Source: Candidatus Rifleibacteriota bacterium
GTDB lineage: Bacteria > Muiribacteriota > UBA6191 > JACPRK01 > JACQZM01
Direction: 5' to 3'
NCBI GenBank assembly: GCA_016213885.1
Contig: JACQZM010000304.1
Location: forward strand, 1 to 37,496
DNA length: 37,496 nucleotides
The position numbers and the translations under genes were made by a program. Numbering within the stretch: position 1 is the stretch's first letter; the number at the start of each line of letters is the position of its first letter. The notes below the pieces were generated by a model. The model had not been told where the DNA came from, did not search any database, and saw only the letters and a list, made by a program, of their open reading frames with translations. Below, piece after piece: positions 22,452 through 29,578 of the stretch.

Positions 22452-23774
22452 ATGGTCTTGAACAACAGCCTGTACGAGAGCTCCGGTGACCTGGGACCGG
22501 TTTCACCGATCTCCATGGGACCACGGTGTTCCACCGATTTCCTGATCGTGGGCGGAGGGGCAACGGGGCTGGCCGCGGCTCAGGAATTGAGGGAAGCTGG
22601 ATTCGGCGTGGTCCTCGTCGAGGCGTTGGAGATCGGCGACACGGCGGCCGGTCTGTCCGGTGGGATCCTGACCCTCAACGTGGAGTCGGATTACGCGGAC
22701 CTCGATGCGGATGAGGCCCGAGTGCTCTATGGCCTCAGTCGTGCGGGAATGGCCTCCATCGTCACTCTCGTCCGGGAACGGTCCCTGGCCTGCGATCTCG
22801 TGACCGATCAGGGCAGCCTCTATCTGAGCGGCCAGCCCAAGGGTCGGGATCTCTTCGAGAACGAGCTGAAGACCCGGGAGGCTCTGGGGATCAAGGGGGT
22901 ACGGATCCTGGAAGGGGACGACCTCAGGAGTCTCTACGATTCTCCCGTCCACGTCGTCGGGCTCCACGAGACGAGCGCCCATTCGCTGGACCCCCGGGCC
23001 TTCACCCGGGAGCATGCGCGTCTTCTTCTCAGGCAGGGGGTTTCGCTGTTCGAGGGGCAGGCTGTCGGCTCCCTCGATCTGAAGGCCAGAGAAGCGGTCA
23101 CCCGTCAGGGACACAAGATCTCGTTCGGCCAGGTCATCCTCTGTTCTGGCCTTTCATCGCTCACCCTGGGAGTCCTCCCGGAAATGAAACAGAGGGTCAT
23201 GCCCGTGGCGACACATATTCTCGCCACGGCTCCCCTTCCGAAGGACAAGCTCTCGAGGCTGTTCCCCTCCGATTCGAGGCCCATCCTGTGGGATACGAAG
23301 CTCTTCTACAACTACGGCCGGCTCACACGGGACAACCGCATCCTCTTCGGGGGCGCCACGGCGATCCTGTCGACGCGGCAGGCCTTGCAGCCGTGGGACG
23401 AGGGGCAAAGGCGCTCCTTCCAGAACGTCATTCGCGGTGAGTTCGAGGGGTTCTTTCCCACCCTGGGACCCTGCACGCCGGAGTTCTTCTGGGGGGGAGT
23501 CATCGCGGCGCCCGCGGATGAGTTCCCCTTCGTGGGCCGGGTGGAAGAGCATTGCCTGGCAGCCCTGTTGGCCCCGGGATTGAACATTGCCCACGCCAGC
23601 GGACAGCTCGTGGCCCGGCTGGCCCGGGGCGTCCGCATGGACTCGGAGGTCCAAGAGATCGTGGACCTTCGAAGACCCCTGTCGTGGGGGGCCCGATGCC
23701 GCAAGCTGGCCGCCGAGATCCCCCTGTCCCGATGGGCCATGAATCGCTGGGGCCAGCGTCATCACGATGGTTGA
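22452..23774 (+). CDS. FAD-dependent amine/amino-acid oxidoreductase (PuuB/DadA-like DAO family)
   Basis: A 440-aa flavoprotein expected to oxidise an amine or amino acid. The dinucleotide fold is clear: DFLIVGGGATGLAAAQEL, then the acidic strand end VVLVEA. DTAAGLSGG is the second FAD contact. LFYNYGRLTRDNRILFGG and FFWGGVIAAPADEFPFVGR match the gamma-glutamylputrescine oxidase-like branch of the DAO family, and APGLNIAHASGQL is the C-terminal FAD-binding element. The start is uncertain: ATG 22452 gives an odd 20-residue lead, while ATG 22515 begins directly before the FAD strand; neither has a strong ribosome site. Third codon positions contain visibly more A and T than in neighbouring genes, a hint of later acquisition. 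No partner enzyme is adjacent, so the pathway is unknown. Confidence 0.85.
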   Translation: MVLNNSLYESSGDLGPVSPISMGPRCSTDFLIVGGGATGLAAAQELREAGFGVVLVEALEIGDTAAGLSGGILTLNVESDYADLDADEARVLYGLSRAGMASIVTLVRERSLACDLVTDQGSLYLSGQPKGRDLFENELKTREALGIKGVRILEGDDLRSLYDSPVHVVGLHETSAHSLDPRAFTREHARLLLRQGVSLFEGQAVGSLDLKAREAVTRQGHKISFGQVILCSGLSSLTLGVLPEMKQRVMPVATHILATAPLPKDKLSRLFPSDSRPILWDTKLFYNYGRLTRDNRILFGGATAILSTRQALQPWDEGQRRSFQNVIRGEFEGFFPTLGPCTPEFFWGGVIAAPADEFPFVGRVEEHCLAALLAPGLNIAHASGQLVARLARGVRMDSEVQEIVDLRRPLSWGARCRKLAAEIPLSRWAMNRWGQRHHDG

Positions 23775-23870
23775 CGCACTGCCCGGCCAGCGAGAGCGGA
23801 CCGCATCACGGCGGTGTCGTATCGACGCCACCCTGTTCGGAGCGATCTTTCGGCGACCGGGTGACGGACG

Positions 23871-23900
23871 TTGGCGCGTCGGAGACGCCCGTGTCATACT
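23871..23900 (+). promoter_or_regulatory. Promoter TTGGCG-N18-CATACT
   Basis: TTGGCG (23871-23876), 18-bp spacer, CATACT (23895-23900) with an upstream TGT giving an extended -10. It serves the kinase at GTG 23975 with a leader of about 70 nt. Confidence 0.5.
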
Positions 23901-23974
23901 GGCCGTACGATGATCGTGGCGTGGCTGCCGGACCGACGCCGGGCCGGACCGTCTCGCACGAAAGCCGAGGTAGC

Positions 23975-25528
23975 GTGCAGATCAGATGCCCTGGCTGTGG
24001 CCACGAGTACCGGGACATCATCCACGGATTGCTGGCGTCCTGGGACGCCCTCGCCGCCCACCGCCGGGGCCCGCTGGCGATCGGCTGCACCGGCTGCGGC
24101 CACCTGTTCGTCCTGGAAACGCCGACCGTCGACTCGGGGGCGACCGGGCCGGAGGTCGGGCCGGTTCAGCGCTACCAGATCCTCAAGCTCATCGGACGCG
24201 GGGGCATGGGCGAGACGTTCGTGGCCCGGGACTTCGTCGGCGGTCGTGAGGTCTGTCTGAAGCTGCTGCTCCCGGGACTCGACGACCGGGTCATCCGGCA
24301 GGAGTGGCGAGCGCTGGCCCGTCTCGATCACCCGAACATCGTGAAGTTCCACGAGGCGATCGAGCTGAACGGTCGCACGGCGCTGGTGATGGAGTACGTG
24401 GCCGGGCGCAGCCTGGCGGACTGTCTGGCGAGCTGTGGCCTCTTCTCCCCGGAGCTGGCGCTCGATCTGACACTCCAGCTGGGCGACGCCCTGACCTGCC
24501 TCCACGGCCACGAGATCATCCACTGCGATCTGAAGCCGGCCAACGTGCTGGTCCAGCAGGTCGGGGCGAGACTCAACGTGAAGGTCGTCGACCTCGGACT
24601 CGCCGTGGTGGACCGGCGGGATGACCGGGACGTCATCACCGGAGCCGGCCGCGTCGCGGGAACGCCTCCGTACATGGCGCCGGAGCAGTTCGAGGGGAAG
24701 ATCCTCACCCCGGCGTGCGATGTCTATGCCCTCGCCCTGATCCTCGCGGAGATGCTGACCGGCCACCGGCCGTTCGTCGGTCCCGGCATCGAAGGCCAGA
24801 AGCTGCAGCTCAGAGACGGTCTCTCCCTGCCGCCGGCCGTGGAGGAGGGCGTTGCCCGCGTCATCCGCGAGGCCACCCGCGCCGACGAGCTCCGGCGCCC
24901 CGGGTTGCCGGAGCTGCTGACCGACCTCAGGCGGCTGGTCCGCCCGGTCTCTCCTCCGGCGGTCGTGGGGCCGGTCAACCTGGGGTTCGACGAGCCCTGG
25001 GAGAACGGCGTCCCGCCCGGCTGGTCGAACAGCGAGAGGTTCGTGGATGGGGTGTCCACGGATTTCCGCTTCGCGCCGGTCGTTCGCGGGGGAGCAGATG
25101 ACGGCCTGTGCGTCCAGATCGAGCCGGCCGCCTGCGACTCCGGCGCGTTCGGCTCGCTGATGCAGCGGTTTCCCGCGACGCATCTCGCGGATCGAAGGGT
25201 CAGACTGGTCGGCGACCTCAAGACGAGCCTGACCAGCGGCTGGGCTGGCCTCTGGCTGAGAGCCGACGGCCCGGCCCGGTCGCTTCTCTTCGACAACATG
25301 CACGAAAGACCGATCCAGGGGACGACCCCGTGGCGGAGGTACGCCATCGAGCGCACCGTGCCGCCCGGCACCACGTGGATGAACGTGGGCGTGATCCACG
25401 CCGGCGAGGGGATCGTGTGGGCCGATCGGTTCGATCTCGAGTACGAGATCGAGCCAGGTCGGTGGGGCCGCCTCTCCCTCGGATCCGAGGCGCGGCCGGG
25501 CACGGTCTCCACGTTCCTGAGAACCTGA
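23975..25528 (+). CDS. Zinc-ribbon Ser/Thr kinase with C-terminal jelly-roll domain, no TM segment
   Basis: A 517-aa kinase. The N-terminal zinc ribbon has CPGC (5-8) and CTGC (38-41). The kinase domain follows (about 65-320): GRGGMGE loop, VCLKLL with the ATP lysine, IIHCDLKPAN, VVDLGLA and GTPPYMAPEQ. The HRD Arg is Cys and DFG is DLG; the catalytic Asp and metal Asp are still present, so activity is likely. After about residue 335 comes a beta-sandwich with LGFDEPWENGVPPGW at the start and GEGIVWADRFDLEYE at the end, like carbohydrate-binding or jelly-roll modules. No hydrophobic helix joins the two, so both parts should be cytoplasmic. GTG 23975 is chosen for GAGG at 23967-23970 and because the zinc ribbon starts there. 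Confidence 0.85.
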   Translation: MQIRCPGCGHEYRDIIHGLLASWDALAAHRRGPLAIGCTGCGHLFVLETPTVDSGATGPEVGPVQRYQILKLIGRGGMGETFVARDFVGGREVCLKLLLPGLDDRVIRQEWRALARLDHPNIVKFHEAIELNGRTALVMEYVAGRSLADCLASCGLFSPELALDLTLQLGDALTCLHGHEIIHCDLKPANVLVQQVGARLNVKVVDLGLAVVDRRDDRDVITGAGRVAGTPPYMAPEQFEGKILTPACDVYALALILAEMLTGHRPFVGPGIEGQKLQLRDGLSLPPAVEEGVARVIREATRADELRRPGLPELLTDLRRLVRPVSPPAVVGPVNLGFDEPWENGVPPGWSNSERFVDGVSTDFRFAPVVRGGADDGLCVQIEPAACDSGAFGSLMQRFPATHLADRRVRLVGDLKTSLTSGWAGLWLRADGPARSLLFDNMHERPIQGTTPWRRYAIERTVPPGTTWMNVGVIHAGEGIVWADRFDLEYEIEPGRWGRLSLGSEARPGTVSTFLRT

Positions 25529-25539
25529 GCGCCGAGCGC

Positions 25540-25562
25540 TGAGAGCCGAGAGCCGAGAGCAC
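25540..25562. repeat. Short tandem repeat, 8-bp GAGAGCC-type unit
   Basis: GAGAGCC units with 8-bp period, about three copies, just after the stop of the 23975 kinase. It lies in the convergent gap 25529-25733. Confidence 0.5.
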
Positions 25563-25613
25563 CCGCTCCTCGTGCAGCGCCGGGTTCGCGGTCATGCCGC
25601 ATCGCATCGGGCG

Positions 25614-25695
25614 GGCGAGCCCGAGGGGGGCTTGGGGGGCGGAACGAGCGCAGCGAAGGCCCCCCCATCTCGAATGATCCCGCCCGGCTCGGCCG
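25614..25695 (+). repeat. Dispersed G/C-rich repeat, copy A (intergenic)
   Basis: Begins GGCGAGCCCGAGGGGGGCTT and ends CCCGCCCGGCTCGGCCG. Ends form an imperfect inverted repeat and an internal G6 run can pair with C7, so a hairpin is expected. It lies between two convergent kinase genes. Copies B and C (30453-30665) match it closely; copy D (34587-34628) is a diverged, inverted part. Confidence 0.8.
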
Positions 25696-25733
25696 GAGTC
25701 GCCTGCGCTGGCTCTCGCTGGTGGAGCCCCGAG

Positions 25734-27875
25734 TCACGCCGTGGCGTCAGGCTTCGCCAGAGCGGCGAGCTCGCGGGCGAACGCCATTCCGTCGGCAGGA
25801 CGGTCAGCGGGCTCCGGGGCCAGCGCTCGCTCCAGCAGGGCGATCAGCGCGGCCGGCACACCCTGCGCCGCCAGCTCGGCCCGCGGCAGCGAGTGCCCGA
25901 TCGCCGCTCGCTCCGGAGCCCGACCGGTGAGCATCTCGAGGAGCAGGAGCGCCAGCGCGTAGACGTCGGTCGCCGGCCCTGTGGGACGGCCCGCGAACTG
26001 TTCGGGGGGCATGTACCTGACCGTGCCGATCACGTCGCCGGTGCGCGTCAGGCGGGTGCGGTCCTCGTCTTTGGCGAGGCCGAAATCCAGGAGCTTCGCC
26101 CGGTCGCCCGCCAGCACCATGATGTTGGATGGCTTGAGGTCGCGATGGACCACCCCGGCGGCGTGCGAGTGGCCGAGCGCCTCGGCCACCTGCCCGGCGA
26201 GGTGGAGCGCTCGGCCGCACTCCAGCGGCCCGCGCCGCACCAGACCGTCCAGCGGATCGCCCTTCAGGAGCTCCATCGCCATCAGCGGCAGCACCCCGAG
26301 CTCCACGTCCAGGACCCGTACGATCCCGGGGTGATCGAGCTTCTGCAGGGTCCGGGCCTCCACCTCGAACCGCTTCACCGCGGAGCGGTCGTCGCGCACC
26401 AGCGGAGAGAGCACCTTCACCGCCACGTCCACGCCGCGTACCGTGTCGTGCGCCCGGTACACCACCCCCATCCCGCCCTGGCCCAGGAACTCCGCGTTCG
26501 CGTAGCGCTGGGGCAGGAAATCGAACACCAGCCGGGCGAGATGGGACATGGCGCCGGGATCGACCTGGCCAGGCCCGGCACCCGTCGATGAGGCGTCGCC
26601 GCGCCGGCGCAGCAGCTCCACGGCCGCCGTCAGCTCACGCTGGAGCGCGGCGCTGCGCCACGCCTGATCGATCACGCGGCCCATGGCCTGCACGCCCCAC
26701 AGCAGAGCGATGGCGGCCGTCGCGGCACCCACGTTCACGAACAGGCCGGCGCGGTAGAGCGGAAGCGCCCCGCCGGCCACGAGCGCGGCCAGCGCCATCG
26801 CGGCGAACAGGCCGGACCGCGCCGGAAGCCACGAGAGCCCGAGGCCGAGCAGGGCGAACAGAGGAAGGCACAGGACGCCGTACCACACCGCGGCGTCGCG
26901 GACCAGCCCGCCGCCGACGATGGCCTGCAGGACCGGCGCGCTGCGCACCGAGTCGGCCGCGGTCAGGCCCAGGGCCTCGAGGCGCTGCGCGGCGTCCTGG
27001 CGCCTCTGCTGGTTCCGCATCTCGTCGCGGGTCAGGAACCAGCTCGGCTGGCCGAGCACGACCAGCTTGCCCGGAAGGCGCGTGGCCACCGCGGCCTGGC
27101 GCTCGGGCAACAGCACGTCGGCCAGAGTGACCAGCTCCATCCGGGGGATGTTCGCCATCGAGACGAGGCAGCGCCCCTCCAGCATCGGATCGCCGGGACC
27201 GTGGACCGGGATGCAGGCCTTCCTGCCGGGCTCGGCGCCCGCCAGGCAGAACCAGGATCCTCCGGTCGCCGGGGGCGTGGCACCCAGGTAGTGCGCGGCC
27301 GCCACGACCTCCAGCGGCGCGTAGCGCGGCGAACCGATCGAGGCTGTCGGCGCGAAGGTGCCCTCCGAGCGGGCCAGGTCGAACCCTGCCAGGAGGAACC
27401 CGACGCCGGCGGCGGCCGCGGCGAACGGCGGTGCGGGCGTGACGAGGCGGGTGGTGTCGGACTCCATGTCGTACAGCGCCGACGCGGCGACGACGACCCG
27501 GCCCGCGGCGGTCATCGCCTCCACCAGCTCCGCGTCCTCGGAGGGCTCGCGCTGGTCGGCGGGGGTCCCCTCGACCACGATGGTGCGCACCCCGAGCTGG
27601 GTGAGCCGCCGGATCGCGGAGGCCATCAACCGGCGGGGAAACCGGCGCCCGAACGGCATCAGCCGTTCCATTCCGGACGGGTCGAGACTGACGACGGCCA
27701 CGGCGGCCGGCGCGGCGGGCCGGTGATGGCGCAGGAAGTTCTCCAGGGCGTCCCGGCTCTGCTTGCGCGCCAGGCCGGCGCTCCAGGGCCACCAGGCCAG
27801 GGCGACGGCCAGGGCGAGCGCCCAGAACCGCAGGGCCGGGAGGACCGGGCGTCGTCGAGCCGTCGCGGTGGACAT
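25734..27875 (-). CDS. CHASE2-domain transmembrane Ser/Thr protein kinase
   Basis: A 713-aa sensor kinase. One TM helix (about 14-32) is followed by an exported CHASE2 sensor (about 38-300; VAVVSLDPSGMERLMPFG and LGVRTIVVEG near its start, LPGKLVVLGQ near its end). Three more TM helices (about 325-405) return it to the cytoplasm. The kinase domain (about 450-700) is fully canonical: GQGGMGVVY loop, VAVKVL lysine, HRDLKPSN, LDFGLAK, GTVRYMPPEQ. CHASE2 linked to Ser/Thr kinases is a known arrangement for sensing an unidentified external signal. It is the last gene of the minus-strand group, 219 bp after the FHA activator, and has its own extended -10 only 9 nt before ATG 27875, so an independent, leaderless transcript is likely. 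Confidence 0.92.
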   Translation of the reverse strand: MSTATARRRPVLPALRFWALALAVALAWWPWSAGLARKQSRDALENFLRHHRPAAPAAVAVVSLDPSGMERLMPFGRRFPRRLMASAIRRLTQLGVRTIVVEGTPADQREPSEDAELVEAMTAAGRVVVAASALYDMESDTTRLVTPAPPFAAAAAGVGFLLAGFDLARSEGTFAPTASIGSPRYAPLEVVAAAHYLGATPPATGGSWFCLAGAEPGRKACIPVHGPGDPMLEGRCLVSMANIPRMELVTLADVLLPERQAAVATRLPGKLVVLGQPSWFLTRDEMRNQQRRQDAAQRLEALGLTAADSVRSAPVLQAIVGGGLVRDAAVWYGVLCLPLFALLGLGLSWLPARSGLFAAMALAALVAGGALPLYRAGLFVNVGAATAAIALLWGVQAMGRVIDQAWRSAALQRELTAAVELLRRRGDASSTGAGPGQVDPGAMSHLARLVFDFLPQRYANAEFLGQGGMGVVYRAHDTVRGVDVAVKVLSPLVRDDRSAVKRFEVEARTLQKLDHPGIVRVLDVELGVLPLMAMELLKGDPLDGLVRRGPLECGRALHLAGQVAEALGHSHAAGVVHRDLKPSNIMVLAGDRAKLLDFGLAKDEDRTRLTRTGDVIGTVRYMPPEQFAGRPTGPATDVYALALLLLEMLTGRAPERAAIGHSLPRAELAAQGVPAALIALLERALAPEPADRPADGMAFARELAALAKPDATA

Positions 27876-27884
27876 CGCGCTCGA

Positions 27885-27893
27885 AGGATACCA
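27885..27893 (-). promoter_or_regulatory. Extended -10 TGG-TATCCT, predicted leaderless
   Basis: On the minus strand TATCCT (27890-27885) preceded by TGG, with 9 nt to the ATG. No clear -35 and no Shine-Dalgarno sequence are seen. Confidence 0.5.
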
Positions 27894-28094
27894 CGACGGT
27901 GAAGGCCGGGCCCACGGCGCTGGGATCGGTCGGGGCCGAGCCTACCTGCGCTCCCCGCTGGCGGGCGAGCTGGTGGGCGTCGAAGAGCCATACCTGAAGC
28001 CCGACGCCTCGACGCGAGCCGCTGGCCCGAGGCCGATCCGACACATCCGCCGGGAACGGTCGGCGGGGTCGGGAGCCGGCGAAGGGCAGAGGTT

Positions 28095-29510
28095 TCAGTC
28101 CTTGCGATCGTCCGACGAGGTCAGCCCGTAGCGCTCCATCTTCTCGCGGAGGGTCTTGCGCGCGATGCCCAGCAGCCGGGCCGCCTGGCTCTTGTTGCCA
28201 CCGGCGGCGCGCAGAGCCGTACGCAACGCCAGGAGCTCGGCCTCGTGCAGGGTCATGGGGACGACGGCCGGGGGCGCGTCGGGCGGCGGGGAAACCGGCG
28301 GCCCGGCCGGCGCATCCGGGGACGGGGTCGCGGCCGGTGCCCGCGGCGGAGTGTGGCCGAGGTGGATCGTGCCCAGCCGGATGTCCGCAACGTCGATGAC
28401 CGGCGAACGCGTCAGCCCGGCGGCCCGCTCGATGACGTTCTTCAGCTCACGCACGTTGCCAGGCCAGGAGTGGCTCTCCAGACGATCCATCGCCTCGACG
28501 GTGAGCCGGGCGTCCGGGCGGGATCGGGCGAGGATGTGGCGCGCCAGAGGCTCGAGGTCCTCCCGGCGCCGTGCGAGGGGGGGCATCATGAGCGAGAGTC
28601 CCGCGAGCCGGTACAGCAGATCCTCCCGGAACGTGCCCCCGGCGACCATCGCCTCCAGGTCGCGGTGCGTCGCGGCCACGACCCGCACGTCCACTCTCAC
28701 GATCTGGTCCGACCCGAGCGGCTGCACCTCGCGACGCTCCAGCGCCCGGAGCAGGCGGGGCTGCAGGTCGAGCGGCAGTTCGCCGATCTCGTCGAGGAGC
28801 AGCGTGCCACCGTGGGCGCTCTGGAAAGCGCCCTTGCGCGAGCCGGCGGCGCCGGTGTACGCGCCCTCGCGATGGCCGAAGAGGCTGGCCCCGACGAGCT
28901 CTCGATCGATGGAGCCGCAGTCGAACACGACGAAAGGCCCTCCGGCCCGGGGGCTCGCCTCGTGCAGCGCCCGGGCCGCCATCTCCTTTCCACACCCGGT
29001 CGGTCCGAGGAGAATCACCGATAGCGGCGTTGCGGCGACGAGCTCCAGGTGAGCGAAGAGGTCCCTCATCGCCGGACTCCGGCCGATCAGACCGTGGTAG
29101 CTGTCCCCCTGCACCGGGACGAGCGGCACCGAGTGGTCGTCCGGGTCGAACCGGATCTGCGTCATGCCCAGCGTCAGGATGGCGCCGGGCACGAGGTCTG
29201 CGTCACGGACGGGAGTGCCGTCGAGCCGCGTACCGTTGGTCGATTCCAGATCGCGGAGGCGATGACCACGCGGAGTCTGCTCGATCGAGACGTGGGCCCG
29301 CGACACGGCCGGGTCGCTCAGCACCAGCTCGCACGCCGGGTCCGCGCCGATGCGGATCGCCGGCACGTTGAAGCGCACGGTGCGCGGAGGCTGGCCGGGA
29401 GCGAGAATCTCGAGCCGGAAACCCCGGAGCAGGACCCGGGAGTTCCGGCCGTGGCCAAGCCGGACCGTGGACGGACCGACGGGGTTCGGCGAGGAGTTGC
29501 CTGAGGTCAT
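28095..29510 (-). CDS. FHA-domain sigma-54 activator (enhancer-binding protein) with Fis-type HTH
   Basis: A 471-aa transcription activator. The FHA domain (about 25-125) has RIGADPACELVLSD, VSRAHV and ESTNGTRLDG and should bind phosphothreonine. The AAA+ domain (about 145-380) is complete: Walker A GPTGCGKE, the DCGSI motif, GAYTGA in place of GAFTGA for sigma-54 contact, Walker B LLLDEIGE, and WPGNVRELKN. A Pro/Ala-rich linker leads to an HTH (about 425-465; GGNKSQAARLLGIARKTLRE). No receiver domain is present, so control is probably through phosphorylated partners; a Ser/Thr kinase gene lies 68 bp upstream. ATG 29510 is 9 nt after a TATACT -10. It is intact, unlike its paralogue at 11887, and could be the protein that acts at the prepilin promoter. 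Confidence 0.92.
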   Translation of the reverse strand: MTSGNSSPNPVGPSTVRLGHGRNSRVLLRGFRLEILAPGQPPRTVRFNVPAIRIGADPACELVLSDPAVSRAHVSIEQTPRGHRLRDLESTNGTRLDGTPVRDADLVPGAILTLGMTQIRFDPDDHSVPLVPVQGDSYHGLIGRSPAMRDLFAHLELVAATPLSVILLGPTGCGKEMAARALHEASPRAGGPFVVFDCGSIDRELVGASLFGHREGAYTGAAGSRKGAFQSAHGGTLLLDEIGELPLDLQPRLLRALERREVQPLGSDQIVRVDVRVVAATHRDLEAMVAGGTFREDLLYRLAGLSLMMPPLARRREDLEPLARHILARSRPDARLTVEAMDRLESHSWPGNVRELKNVIERAAGLTRSPVIDVADIRLGTIHLGHTPPRAPAATPSPDAPAGPPVSPPPDAPPAVVPMTLHEAELLALRTALRAAGGNKSQAARLLGIARKTLREKMERYGLTSSDDRKD

Positions 29511-29519
29511 CGCTCGCGC

Positions 29520-29525
29520 AGTATA
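29520..29525 (-). promoter_or_regulatory. -10 element TATACT, predicted leaderless
   Basis: On the minus strand TATACT (29525-29520) lies 9 nt before ATG 29510. A good -35 is missing. The element sits in the 68-bp gap after the kinase-WD40 gene and would allow separate expression of the activator. Confidence 0.5.
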
Positions 29526-29578
29526 CCGCAGGTCGACCGCTCCGTACTGCCGCGGCGCGGTCGGATCCGGAGAGGGCG

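Noticed and set aside
25614..25695. Copy A of the dispersed repeat as an insertion sequence
   Set aside because: No transposase, no clear target-site duplication and too short; it is only a non-autonomous repeat.
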